Source of the DNA: Desulfobacterales bacterium
GTDB lineage: Bacteria > Desulfobacterota > Desulfobacteria > Desulfobacterales > C00003060
Reading direction: 5' to 3'
Length of the DNA stretch: 45,461 nucleotides
Assembly: GCA_013375375.1 (NCBI GenBank)
Contig: JABXJX010000006.1
Location: 2,545 to 48,005 of the forward strand
The notes beneath the pieces are model-generated. The model made no database searches. It saw only the letters and a list, made by a program, of their open reading frames with translations, and was not told the origin of the DNA. How positions within the stretch are numbered: the first letter of the stretch is position 1; the number at the start of each line of letters is the position of its first letter. This document shows positions 7,692 through 15,811 of the stretch, in pieces. The translations under genes were made by a program, and so were the position numbers.

Positions 7692-7889
7692 TTATTGATT
7701 TCCAAAACCGCGGTACTCCCCGCAGTCAGGGCAGGTCCATGTAATCGCGTTACAGGTCATGCCCCACAAATTTTCCTCCATACAATTGGAGCATATCTGA
7801 AACCCGCAGCGGCAGATCCAGCAGAACAGAAGTTCTTGCCCGCATATATGGCAACGATATTCCTTTCTTCTTCTTTTCCGCCTTGCCAT
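7692..7889 (-). CDS. Small Cys-rich double zinc-ribbon protein
   Basis: 65 aa from the ATG at 7889: a basic head (MARRKRRRKEYR) followed by Cys pairs CHIC, CWIC, a single C of RCG, CSNC, a lone Cys in GMTC, and CPDC, ending GEYRGFGNQ. The spacing suggests two or more small metal-binding knuckles, and the basic head suggests nucleic-acid or ribosome contact. The frame stays open 23 codons further upstream, but that part is featureless. No family name is recognised. It lies upstream of the tandem tRNA-Ser genes on the same strand. Confidence 0.7.
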   Translation of the reverse strand: MARRKRRRKEYRCHICGQELLFCWICRCGFQICSNCMEENLWGMTCNAITWTCPDCGEYRGFGNQ

Positions 7890-8075
7890 GCTGTTTACCG
7901 CTGGTGTTCCCATTGGAGATTGCATAAGATTTTGGATTGCGGATTTAACGAAAAGCACATCTTCCCAAAAACCATATAATAAAGGATCAGATTTTGTCCA
8001 TGCCTGTTTTTGAGCGGATAATATGGCATGTGGCCGTTGTCATAACTCCTGATTCATGGTAATTATCAAAAGATC

Positions 8076-10757
8076 ATGGCCTCCAAGGGGAAAATCATCT
8101 ATCTTATTGACGGAAGCAGCTATATATACCGGGCCTACCATGCCGTCCGCCATCTCTCCACAAGCAAGGGCCTGCCGACCAACGCCACATTCGGCTTTGC
8201 GAACATGCTCTTAAAGCTTCTCTCAGAGCGGAAGCCTGAGCATATTGCTATTGCATTCGACGCAAAGGGCCCAACCTTTCGCCACGAAATATACGAGGCT
8301 TATAAGGCGAATCGCCCTCCAATGCCGGAGGATCTTGCCGAACAGATACCATATATCAAGCAAGTCGTTGAAGGAATGAACATTTCTTCATTGGAACTTG
8401 CAGGCTATGAGGCCGACGATATTATCGGAACCCTGGTCCGTGTTGCCGAGAAAGAGGGTTTCCGTGTCGTCATGGTAACGGGAGACAAGGACTTTAAACA
8501 ATTGGTCTCTCGCAGAGCGAGCATCTGGGATCCCATGAAGGACCGCGCAACCGACTATGCGGGCTTTAAGAAAGACCTTGGCCTGGAGCCGTCTCAGTGG
8601 GTTGATGTCATGGCCCTTGCCGGCGATACCTCGGATAATGTGCCGGGGGTCCCGGGCATCGGAGAAAAGACGGCTGTTTCATTGATCAAAACCTTTGGGA
8701 GCATGGAAGGGATCTTTAAAAACCTCGACAAGGTGACCAGGAAGAAACTTCGCGAGAACCTGGCCGATTTCCGTGAGCAGGCCATGTTAAGTCGCAGGCT
8801 CGTGCTTATAAATACGGAGGCCCCTTTATCTGTCGACATGGCATCGTTCAGGGTCTCAGACCCTGATACGGAAAGGCTGGCCCACCTTTTCAAGGACCTG
8901 GAATTTCAGAGGCTCCAGAAACTCTTTCCCATAAAGACCGACCTTAGCCAGAAGAACTATCGCGTGATCCTGGATGATGAGGCCCTTAAGGCGCTAATCG
9001 ATGACTTGAAACAAGCACAAGTGTTTGCCCTTGACCTGGAGACCACGGCAAAGGACCCTATGCAGGCTGAGATTGTGGGCATCTCCTTTGCGTGCCGGCC
9101 GAACGAAGCCGCCTATATCCCCTTGCGACACCGCTATCTTGACGCACCTAAGCAGCTTGACCCTGACCGCACTCTTGCTGGATTGAAATCTCTCCTTGAA
9201 AACCCGAAACCAGCCAAGATAGGCCAGAATATCAAATACGACTGGATTGTACTGAAGCGTTCAGGCATTGATCTGCAAGGCGTTATCTTTGATACCATGG
9301 TGGCTTCCTACCTCCTGAATCCAACCCGCCGCGCTCACAACCTGGAGACGATTGCGGCAGAATACCTTGACCATAAAATGATATCCTACAAGGAGGTTAT
9401 TGGCGGTGGGAAGGGCGACAAAGGCTTTGACAAGGTCCATGTAGAAGAAGCGGTTCCTTATGCCTGCGAGGACGCAGATATTACATTGATGGCTTATGAG
9501 GCGCTAAGGCCTAAGCTCGCGGATGGCGGATTTAACAGCCTGTTCAAGGAAGTGGAGATGCCTCTCATACCGGTCCTTGTGGACATGGAAATGTCCGGGA
9601 TTTGCGTGGATGGAGGTCACCTGGAAGCCGTATCAAAAGAATTCGAGCTGCAGCTCCATAAGATAGAGGGCCGAATATACGGCATTGCAGGAGAGAGTTT
9701 CAATATTCAATCCCACCAGCAGTTAGGCCGCATACTCTTTGAAAAGCTTAAGCTTCCTGTTCAAAAAAAGACAAAAAAGAAGACGGGGTATTCCACGGAT
9801 GTGCAGGTGCTTACTGCACTTTCTTTTGAACACGAACTCCCGGCCCTGGTTTTGCAATACCGGTCGCTGGCCAAGCTCAAGTCGACTTATGCCGATGCCC
9901 TTGTGGGTCTGATTCATCCTGAAACCCGTCGCATTCACACGTCGTACAACCAGACCGTTACAGCCACCGGCCGTTTGAGCAGCAGCAATCCTAACCTTCA
10001 AAACATTCCCATTCGGACAGAGGAGGGCCGCAAGATCCGGGCGGCCTTTGTCCCGCGCAAGGGTTGGACCTTGCTGTCTGCCGACTATTCCCAGATCGAA
10101 CTCCGGCTCCTTGCACACTACTCCGAGGATCCTGTTCTCGTTAAGGCCTTCCAAAAAGACGAGGATATTCATGCGCGCACGGCGACCGAGGTTTTTGAAT
10201 TGATGCCTAATATGATTACATCGGAGATGCGCCGCCAGGCCAAGGTCATCAACTTCGGGATCATCTACGGGATGAGTGCTTTCAGGCTTTCCAACGAACT
10301 CGGCATCAGTCACAAGATGGCAAAGATCTATATTGAAAACTACTTTCACAGGTACAAAGGGGTTAAGTGCTTTATAGAAGAGATCATAGAGGAAGCGCGC
10401 AGGGAGGGCAAGGTCACCACGCTGTTAGACAGGCATCGCCGGCTGCCTGACATTTCAAGCAAAAACCGCACGGCGCGGGAGTTTGCCGAGCGCACCGCAG
10501 TCAATACGCCGCTTCAGGGCACGGCCGCCGACCTGATCAAGGTGGCCATGGTACGGATACATCGAGCCCTTGACCACAAAGGCCTGAGGGCAAAGATGCT
10601 TCTCCAGGTCCATGATGAACTGGTATTTGAGGTACCGCCCGGGGAGTTGGGGCGTGTAGAAAAACTTGTCACCGAGATTATGGAGGATGTTTACGAACTG
10701 CGCGTGCCGCTCCGGGTTGACCTCAACTCAGGCAAGAACTGGGCGGAACTGCATTAA
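8076..10757 (+). CDS. polA: DNA polymerase I
   Basis: 893 aa with all three domains. The 5'-3' exonuclease spans about 1-290 (YLIDGSSYIYRAYHA, GYEADDIIGTL, GDKDFKQLV, SDNVPGVPGIGEKTA). The 3'-5' proofreading domain spans about 300-490 and appears active, with D320 and E322 in LDLETTA. The polymerase palm and fingers have motif A ADYSQIELR (Asp670), motif B RRQAKVINFGIIYG and motif C QVHDELVF (Asp847). Works in Okazaki-fragment processing and excision repair. It is followed after 30 bp by a membrane TPR gene. Confidence 0.97.
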   Translation: MASKGKIIYLIDGSSYIYRAYHAVRHLSTSKGLPTNATFGFANMLLKLLSERKPEHIAIAFDAKGPTFRHEIYEAYKANRPPMPEDLAEQIPYIKQVVEGMNISSLELAGYEADDIIGTLVRVAEKEGFRVVMVTGDKDFKQLVSRRASIWDPMKDRATDYAGFKKDLGLEPSQWVDVMALAGDTSDNVPGVPGIGEKTAVSLIKTFGSMEGIFKNLDKVTRKKLRENLADFREQAMLSRRLVLINTEAPLSVDMASFRVSDPDTERLAHLFKDLEFQRLQKLFPIKTDLSQKNYRVILDDEALKALIDDLKQAQVFALDLETTAKDPMQAEIVGISFACRPNEAAYIPLRHRYLDAPKQLDPDRTLAGLKSLLENPKPAKIGQNIKYDWIVLKRSGIDLQGVIFDTMVASYLLNPTRRAHNLETIAAEYLDHKMISYKEVIGGGKGDKGFDKVHVEEAVPYACEDADITLMAYEALRPKLADGGFNSLFKEVEMPLIPVLVDMEMSGICVDGGHLEAVSKEFELQLHKIEGRIYGIAGESFNIQSHQQLGRILFEKLKLPVQKKTKKKTGYSTDVQVLTALSFEHELPALVLQYRSLAKLKSTYADALVGLIHPETRRIHTSYNQTVTATGRLSSSNPNLQNIPIRTEEGRKIRAAFVPRKGWTLLSADYSQIELRLLAHYSEDPVLVKAFQKDEDIHARTATEVFELMPNMITSEMRRQAKVINFGIIYGMSAFRLSNELGISHKMAKIYIENYFHRYKGVKCFIEEIIEEARREGKVTTLLDRHRRLPDISSKNRTAREFAERTAVNTPLQGTAADLIKVAMVRIHRALDHKGLRAKMLLQVHDELVFEVPPGELGRVEKLVTEIMEDVYELRVPLRVDLNSGKNWAELH

Positions 10758-10787
10758 AATGTGATAAGCCGTAACCTGCATTGATGG

Positions 10788-11282
10788 GTGGTAAACTTGG
10801 GTTATTTTTTCAGGGCTTTTTTCTGGTCATTTCCATTCTTGGCCTTGCTCGGGCTGCTTATTGCCGGGGTAACCGGTCTTATAGTAGCCGCTATTGTAAG
10901 CATAATTGCAAGCACGATTACAGTATGTATCTCAGATAGACTTGGCGGGGCGGTCAGCAAGACGCTTTTCGGCATGCATAAAAGAGAGTGGAGCCTTCGC
11001 GAGCAACTCTCCGGCGCTCTGAATCAGGCCATGCTCCACAAATCGCAAAAGCGATATGATCAGGCCCTCCGCACTGTAAACGGAGTTCTCGACAAAGACC
11101 CTGATTTTCCCGATGCCTTGTTTCTTAAAGCGCAGATCTTGCTGGAGGGGTTCGGAAACACAGAAGCGGCAAAGGGGTATCTAAAAAAGGTAATGGAAGC
11201 GGTGCCGAATAATAGGGCGGCAATTCATCGCTCGGCTTCAAGACTTTATCATGAACTGACCGGAACAGAGGCAAACGATTGA
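10788..11282 (+). CDS. Membrane-anchored TPR-like protein
   Basis: 164 aa; start GTG at 10788, or TTG at 10796 preceded by GGGTGG. Residues about 8-45 are strongly hydrophobic (one long or two short membrane spans: FFWSFPFLALLGLLIAG, then GLIVAAIVSIIASTITV). The soluble part, about 80-160, reads as tetratricopeptide helices (KRYDQALRTVNGVLDKDPDFPDALFLKAQILLEG in two steps), implying a protein-protein scaffold at the inner membrane. No specific function is recognised. Its last 21 codons plus the stop and about 50 bp of downstream DNA are repeated at 12037-12153, beyond the higBA module. Confidence 0.75.
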   Translation: MVNLGYFFRAFFWSFPFLALLGLLIAGVTGLIVAAIVSIIASTITVCISDRLGGAVSKTLFGMHKREWSLREQLSGALNQAMLHKSQKRYDQALRTVNGVLDKDPDFPDALFLKAQILLEGFGNTEAAKGYLKKVMEAVPNNRAAIHRSASRLYHELTGTEAND

Positions 11283-11332
11283 TTTTTTATTCATTAATAT
11301 GAATTACATTGCCACATGAGCCAAGGGCAGAC
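11216..11332 (+). repeat. Direct repeat copy 1 (TPR gene 3' end)
   Basis: 117 bp that match 12037-12153 without gaps and with 6 mismatches by my alignment (about 95%). The copy covers the final 21 codons and stop of the TPR gene and 50 bp beyond. The two copies enclose the higBA module (704 bp between them). Confidence 0.93.
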
Positions 11333-11343
11333 CCCTTCCCCTC

Positions 11344-11353
11344 GTTATCCGCA
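11344..11353 (+). repeat. Left 10-bp inverted repeat bounding higBA
   Basis: GTTATCCGCA, the exact reverse complement of TGCGGATAAC at 11997-12006. The pair brackets the toxin-antitoxin promoter and both genes, just inside the direct repeats. Confidence 0.6.
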
Positions 11354-11371
11354 AAAAAACATCCGATCATG

Positions 11372-11400
11372 TTGACACCTGTTACGACATAGGTTACAAT
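11372..11400 (+). promoter_or_regulatory. higBA promoter with overlapping operator
   Basis: TTGACA (11372-11377), a 17-bp spacer and TACAAT (11395-11400) form a near-consensus sigma-70 promoter. The spacer holds an imperfect palindrome ACCTGT-6-ATAGGT (11377-11394), a likely binding site for the HigA antitoxin. Expected transcription start is about 11407-11408, which is the first base of the toxin ATG. Confidence 0.7.
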
Positions 11401-11407
11401 AAGTTTA

Positions 11408-11686
11408 ATGATACAAAAATTTAAACACAAAGGATTAAGAAGGCTATTTGAATCCGGTCACACACTTGGTGTCAAACCACAACATGTGGAACGCCTTCGA
11501 CGAATTCTCGCCCTTCTGGAGACTGCAGAGACTATTGATGATATGGATTTGCCTGGTTTGAATTTGCACGAATTGAAAGGAAAAAGAAAAGGGATATGGG
11601 CTGTGAAGGTTAGTGGGAATTGGCGTGTCACGTTTAATCTTAAAAATGGCGATGTTTTTAATGTAAATTACGAAGACTATCATTAA
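11408..11686 (+). CDS. higB: HigB-type toxin (RelE superfamily)
   Basis: 92 aa, the size and fold pattern of the HigB/plasmid-killer family of ribosome-dependent mRNA interferases: basic N terminus ([15 protein letters not shown]), central helices, then [22 protein letters not shown] with the conserved basic and tryptophan positions, and a C-terminal NVNYEDYH. The toxin precedes the antitoxin, as is typical for higBA. There is no Shine-Dalgarno before the ATG, which sits at the predicted transcription start. The stop is 11 bp before higA. Confidence 0.88.
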   Translation: MIQKFKHKGLRRLFESGHTLGVKPQHVERLRRILALLETAETIDDMDLPGLNLHELKGKRKGIWAVKVSGNWRVTFNLKNGDVFNVNYEDYH

Positions 11687-11697
11687 AGGAGGATATT

Positions 11698-11985
11698 ATG
11701 CGTATGCACAACCCGCCTCATCCTGGTGAAATCATAAGAGAGCTTTGTATTGAGGCATTGGATTTAACAGTTACAGAAGCGGCGGAATCTCTTGGCGTTA
11801 CCCGAAAAACCCTTTCAACTCTTCTGAACGGAAAATCAGGTATTAGCCCTGAAATGGCTCTGAGGCTTTCAAAGGTTTTTGGAAGAACACCAGAGGGATG
11901 GCTGAGATTACAGCTGCAATTTGATTTATGGAAAACACAGCAAAATGTGGATATTAAACATCTTAAGCGGTTAGCCGTTGCGTGA
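11698..11985 (+). CDS. higA: HigA-type antitoxin (HTH XRE family)
   Basis: 95 aa. It begins with the family signature NPPHPGEII, followed by an XRE helix-turn-helix [20 protein letters not shown] at residues 27-46 and a C-terminal [17 protein letters not shown]. It should bind and neutralise HigB and repress the shared promoter through the palindrome at 11377-11394. Translation is set by a strong AAAGGAGGATATT site, in contrast to the toxin. A second in-frame ATG at 11704 is possible. Confidence 0.92.
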   Translation: MRMHNPPHPGEIIRELCIEALDLTVTEAAESLGVTRKTLSTLLNGKSGISPEMALRLSKVFGRTPEGWLRLQLQFDLWKTQQNVDIKHLKRLAVA

Positions 11986-11996
11986 GTGTTAATTTC

Positions 11997-12006
11997 TGCG
12001 GATAAC
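11997..12006 (+). repeat. Right 10-bp inverted repeat bounding higBA
   Basis: TGCGGATAAC, exact reverse complement of 11344-11353. It starts 11 bp after the higA stop and lies 30 bp before direct-repeat copy 2. Confidence 0.6.
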
Positions 12007-12036
12007 CACGGCCTGGGGCCAGTTTGGAAACAGCGA

Positions 12037-12153
12037 GGCGGCAATTCATCGCTCGGCTTCAAATCTTTATTATGAATTGGCCGGAACAGAGGCAAACGAT
12101 TAATTTTTTATTCATTAATATGAATTACATTGCCACATGAGCCAAGGGCAGAC
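12037..12153 (+). repeat. Direct repeat copy 2
   Basis: Second 117-bp copy of 11216-11332. The two copies lie either side of higBA. It ends 25 bp before the -35 of the riboswitch promoter. Confidence 0.93.
12038..12103 (+). pseudogene. 3' fragment of the TPR gene
   Basis: The last 21 codons of the upstream TPR gene, still in frame to a stop: AAIHRSASNLYYELAGTEAND versus AAIHRSASRLYHELTGTEAND in the intact gene. Three residue changes and no frameshift suggest a copy from a related allele rather than neutral decay. There is no start or ribosome site, so it is not a gene by itself. Confidence 0.8.
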
Positions 12154-12178
12154 TTGACCTCTTACTCCCCTTTTGCCC

Positions 12179-12206
12179 TTGACAAAAATATGTACTTTAT
12201 CATAAA
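12179..12206 (+). promoter_or_regulatory. Candidate promoter of the cobalamin operon
   Basis: TTGACA at 12179-12184 with CATAAA at 12201-12206 (16-bp spacing) directly upstream of the riboswitch aptamer. The -35 is perfect and the -10 is approximate. Confidence 0.5.
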
Positions 12207-12208
12207 GA

Positions 12209-12492
12209 TGCCTTGGTGCCCTTTGGGGCTTAATAGGGAATCCCGTTAAAATCGGGAGCGGGCCCGCCGCTGTAATCGGGGACGAAAGCTGCATATTCGT
12301 TATCAGTTATTTGTTAATTGTTAATCGTAACTTAAAACACTGGTAGCGAATGATAGGCCACTGGGATGCTAAAGTTAAATGGTTGTCCCTTTATTAACCA
12401 TTAACGGATAACCAATAACTCCGGATATGCAGGGCATATCCGGTCCGGGAAGGCGCAGCCGGTAGGATGATCCGAAAGCCAGAAAACCTGCC
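12209..12492 (+). promoter_or_regulatory. Cobalamin riboswitch (aptamer)
   Basis: Conserved core elements occur in order: GGTGCC (12215), TTAATAGGGAA (12230-12240), a GGGAGC-GGGCCCGCC segment, GCTGTAATCGGGGACG, GCCACTGGG (12357-12365), CCGGGAAGGCGCAGCC (12444-12459) and the B12 box AAGCCAGAAAACCTGCC (12476-12492). Cobalamin binding should switch off the downstream btuB operon. It is longer than usual: AT-rich inserts of about 65 and 80 bp sit either side of GCCACTGGG, and their sequences are partly complementary (AGTTATTTGTTA in 12305-12316 against the 3' insert around 12401-12420), so they may close a peripheral stem. Confidence 0.93.
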
Positions 12493-12567
12493 ACAAAGTA
12501 AATAGTGTTCCATGTAGCCTCGCGTATCAGGTTTCAGGCACAAAGACGGTTTGAGGATAAAAAAGGG

Positions 12568-12606
12568 AAATCCCCGGGCTGAATAATCAGTCCGGGGATT
12601 TTTTTA
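12568..12606 (+). terminator. Riboswitch expression-platform terminator
   Basis: A 15-bp stem (12568-12582 with 12587-12601, one G-T wobble, loop ATAA) followed directly by a T run to 12605. It lies 76 bp after the B12 box and 80 bp before btuB. This indicates transcriptional control: ligand-bound aptamer favours termination. Confidence 0.9.
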
Positions 12607-12685
12607 TTAGGATGAACGTCAGTTAGGAGACTTAGGCGAGGCCATGGACACAACTTATCCTTCGAGGAGAGAAAGGAGAGGAAAC

Positions 12686-14746
12686 ATGGCTAGAAATTGG
12701 GCGCTTCGTTTTTTCTGGATTTGTTTTGTGAGTTTTTCATTCTTGGCAAAGATGTGGATTTTCTGTCCCCTTTGGGCTGGGGCGGAGGAAGGACCGGTTC
12801 TCATGGACGAAGTCATTGTCACGGCTACAAAGACAACGGAAAAGCGCAAGGACATTCCAAATGCTGTCATTCTCATGGATGAGGCGGATATTCAGGCATC
12901 CCCGGCCAAGAGCCTTGGTGAGATTTTGGCCAACGAATTAGGCATTGATTGGAGGACACGAGGAAATTATGGAGGCGCTTCTCAAGAAATTCATATTCGA
13001 GGCATGGGCGGCGATGCAACACATGTATTTGTTAATGGTGTGAGTGTCAATTCTCCTTCCCTTGGTACTGCTGATTTGGGCAGAATCCCTCTTAACAACA
13101 TCGAGCGAATAGAAGTGGTTAAAGGTTCCGGATCGCTTCTCTATGGTTCGGGCGCCATGGGGGGGACCATTAACATTATAACAAAAAGGCCAAAGCGCGA
13201 TAAAATCGATGCTAAAGTATCCGCTGGTTATGGTTCGCAGGATACCTGCCTGGTTTCGGCTGAACACGGCGGCATGTTCACCTTTGGCGACCTTGGCTAT
13301 TATCTTACGGCCAACCAGCGAAAATCAGACGGCTTTCGTGACAACAGTGATTTGACCCATCAAGACGTTTCGCTCAATCTGGTCCTGGACAAGGGCGATC
13401 ACCTGGACATAAGCCTCTACGGCGATTACATTGATCGTGAATATGGCAGGCCTGGTGTCGAGCCGCCTCCGGGAACACAGGATTATTACATAAACGAAGT
13501 GATATTCTATAACAGCGACGTTGCTAGCCTGATCGACCATGGCACCGATGAAGACGGCCATGTTGTTCTCCAAATCAAGAGCAAACCCGTAGAATGGTTG
13601 AGCCTTAACTTCAGGGGTGATTATACATGCTTGGAAAATTATAATTACGATCGTTATCACTCTTCAGGTAAAGGAAAAAAGACATGGACAATTAATGAAG
13701 TGACTGGAATAGAAGGAAATATAGAGATCAAGCCCTTTGAAGGTGCGAATTTTTTGCTGGGAGCAGAATACAAGGATTACGACTGGAAAAATGAGAATGT
13801 GGATCTGGATACAAACGGCGCTGAAGTTGCCGGGACAAGATCAAAAACCAAGGCCGACCTGCATACCAAAGGGATCTTCGCAGAGATTCAGTACAGGCCT
13901 TGCAAGTACTTTAAGGCACTGGCCGGCATAAGACATGAAGACCATTCTACATTCGGGTATGAAGATCTTCCCCGTTTCGGGCTGATTGTTAACCCACTTA
14001 AAAACACAGTCCTGAAATTTAGTCGAGGAAAGCACTTTAAGGCACCGACACCTAACGATCTTTTCTGGCCATATGAAGACTGGGGTTGGGGAATGGGTGC
14101 TGAAGGAAATCCAAATTTAAAGCCCGAAACAGGATGGCATGCAGACGCAACCGCCGAACAAACTTTTTTTGATGAAAAAGTATTTATCACACTTTCGTGT
14201 TTCAAATGGAATATTGACGATAAAATTAGCTGGGTTCCTGACAGCAACTTTTTTTATAGACCGCAAAACCTCGATAGCTATGAAGCTGATGGCTGGGAAC
14301 TTGGAACAAAAATCGGACCGTTTTATAATCTGATTTTAGCCCTTAGCTACACAAACACCGACGCAGAAGAAACCAAAAAAGGTGGCGCCAGACGTCAGGC
14401 ACGGTATACTCCTGATGACCAGTTTAAAGGGTCTTTAACCTATTGGACTGAGCTCGGTCTCAATGCAACTACCACGGTTCGTTATGTGGGTAAACGACCC
14501 GGAATGTATGATAATGATACCGATATCAATCCTTCCCGGACTCTGGCATCATATTGGACAACGGACATTAAAATCGAGCAGCGTCTATATGACCACTGGA
14601 TACTTTCACTTACGGGCAACAACCTGTTTGACAAGGGATACGAAACCTATGTGCAAACTTTCTATGATTCTACCGGCACAGCCACACTATGCCCTTATCC
14701 AGGGGCCGGAAGATCCGTCTTCTTCGGTGCTACGTACGAGTATTAA
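12686..14746 (+). CDS. btuB: TonB-dependent cobalamin receptor
   Basis: 686 aa outer-membrane receptor. Signal peptide at residues 1-33. A TonB-box-like MDEVIVTAT precedes the plug domain (about 50-170, with IHIRGMGGDATHVFVNGVSVN and GSGSLLYGSGAMGGTINIIT). A 22-strand barrel follows, ending in an aromatic-terminated strand (SVFFGATYEY). I chose ATG 12686, after AAAGGAGAGGAAAC; an in-frame ATG at 12644 lacks a site and would bury the signal peptide. Placement directly behind a cobalamin riboswitch and ahead of btuFCD fixes the substrate as a corrinoid. It is energised by the exbB-exbD-tonB genes of the same operon. Confidence 0.93.
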   Translation: MARNWALRFFWICFVSFSFLAKMWIFCPLWAGAEEGPVLMDEVIVTATKTTEKRKDIPNAVILMDEADIQASPAKSLGEILANELGIDWRTRGNYGGASQEIHIRGMGGDATHVFVNGVSVNSPSLGTADLGRIPLNNIERIEVVKGSGSLLYGSGAMGGTINIITKRPKRDKIDAKVSAGYGSQDTCLVSAEHGGMFTFGDLGYYLTANQRKSDGFRDNSDLTHQDVSLNLVLDKGDHLDISLYGDYIDREYGRPGVEPPPGTQDYYINEVIFYNSDVASLIDHGTDEDGHVVLQIKSKPVEWLSLNFRGDYTCLENYNYDRYHSSGKGKKTWTINEVTGIEGNIEIKPFEGANFLLGAEYKDYDWKNENVDLDTNGAEVAGTRSKTKADLHTKGIFAEIQYRPCKYFKALAGIRHEDHSTFGYEDLPRFGLIVNPLKNTVLKFSRGKHFKAPTPNDLFWPYEDWGWGMGAEGNPNLKPETGWHADATAEQTFFDEKVFITLSCFKWNIDDKISWVPDSNFFYRPQNLDSYEADGWELGTKIGPFYNLILALSYTNTDAEETKKGGARRQARYTPDDQFKGSLTYWTELGLNATTTVRYVGKRPGMYDNDTDINPSRTLASYWTTDIKIEQRLYDHWILSLTGNNLFDKGYETYVQTFYDSTGTATLCPYPGAGRSVFFGATYEY

Positions 14747-14893
14747 GAATAACTGCGCACGGTCATGAATGGCGTTTCTTGAAGGAGTTTTAGCTATGCT
14801 GGAACATTTGAACAATTGAGTGATGTGAGATGTGAGTTAAAGTTACAGTCTGTCACATCGCATAACACACATCGTCTGAAAGACTATACTCTG

Positions 14894-15811
14894 ATGGAAA
14901 ATACATTTTCTAAACTCAGAGAGAAGCTCACAAAAGCCGTTGGACAAAATCAGGGCGAGGCGATCCTTGTTTCGGGCGGCATAGACTCCGGCATACTTGC
15001 GTATCTGTCCCCTGGTATAAAGGGCGTGACAGTAAACTTAGAAGGGAAGGGGGAAGACCTTGAATATATCTCTATTCTCAGAGAATCCCTTGGCCTTGAC
15101 GTTACCCTTGTGAAAGTCGGTGTGGATGAGGCCATTTCCTCTGTGAGAGAGGTGGTGAAGATCCTCGGGAGCTTTGACCCCGCGCTTCCCAACGACCTGG
15201 CAGTTTACTTCGGGATGAGAGAAGCAAAGAAGCAGGGGTTTAAATCGATTATGACCGGCGATGGGGCGGATGAGCTATTTGGTGGATATTCCTATATGCA
15301 GGAGATAGAGGATCTGGACGGCTATATCCGAAAGATAAGCAGCTCTATGAGTTTTAGCTCAAATAAAATAGGAGAGTACTTCGGTCTTGAGGTGAAACAG
15401 CCTTATCTGGATCAAGATTTTATAGAATTTGCCATGAGTCTCGACAAGGATCTCAAGATAAAAGAGGAGAATGGTAAAATATGGGGAAAATGGATTCTGC
15501 GTAAGGCATTCGAGTCGTTTCTTCCACATGAGTTGGCCTGGCAATCGAAGCGCCCCTTGGAGGTGGGTTCCGGGATGTCTTTCTTGCGCGAGATCATTGC
15601 CGAAGAGATAACGGATGAGGAATTCGAAGAGAAGAAGAGGGCCTATCCGGTGAAGTTCATTTGCAAGGAGCACCTCTATTTTTACGAGATCTACCAGAAG
15701 GAAGTGGGAGAGGTCCCTGCTCCACGGTCTGGTGAGGAGCGTTGTCCGGGTTGTGGCGGAGGGGTGCCTCATCGCAAAGCGCACTGCAAGACCTGCGGTT
15801 GGATAAGATGA
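14894..15811 (+). CDS. Asparagine-synthetase-like ATP pyrophosphatase with zinc ribbon
   Basis: 305 aa. It resembles only the synthetase half of AsnB: PP-loop SGGIDS at 27-32 and the AsnB signature TGDGADELFGGY at 121-132. The N-terminal glutamine-hydrolysing domain is absent, so ammonia must come from elsewhere or a different nucleophile is used. The tail carries a zinc ribbon C284-x2-C287-x10-C298-x2-C301. Its stop overlaps the next gene by 4 bp (ATGA), so the two are probably translationally coupled. Position between btuB and btuF points to a corrinoid-related job such as amidating or remodelling a corrinoid side chain; this is inference only. Start uncertain: ATG 14894 fits the family and has no strong ribosome site. 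Confidence 0.72.
   Translation: MENTFSKLREKLTKAVGQNQGEAILVSGGIDSGILAYLSPGIKGVTVNLEGKGEDLEYISILRESLGLDVTLVKVGVDEAISSVREVVKILGSFDPALPNDLAVYFGMREAKKQGFKSIMTGDGADELFGGYSYMQEIEDLDGYIRKISSSMSFSSNKIGEYFGLEVKQPYLDQDFIEFAMSLDKDLKIKEENGKIWGKWILRKAFESFLPHELAWQSKRPLEVGSGMSFLREIIAEEITDEEFEEKKRAYPVKFICKEHLYFYEIYQKEVGEVPAPRSGEERCPGCGGGVPHRKAHCKTCGWIR

Noticed and set aside
11344-12006. Inverted repeats around higBA as integron attC sites
   Set aside because: The sequences do not fit GTTRRRY/RYYYAAC core sites, and there is no integrase or attC-like imperfect palindrome.
14796-14819. A 7-codon reading frame with a perfect Shine-Dalgarno ahead of the AsnB-like gene
   Set aside because: It could be a leader peptide, but it is very short, lies in repeat-like DNA and is not in frame with the gene; no supporting evidence of function.
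15742-15807. Upstream extension of the Dph6-like protein
   Set aside because: The extra residues are an out-of-frame reading of the preceding gene's zinc-ribbon end; the ATGA overlap at 15808 gives the family start.
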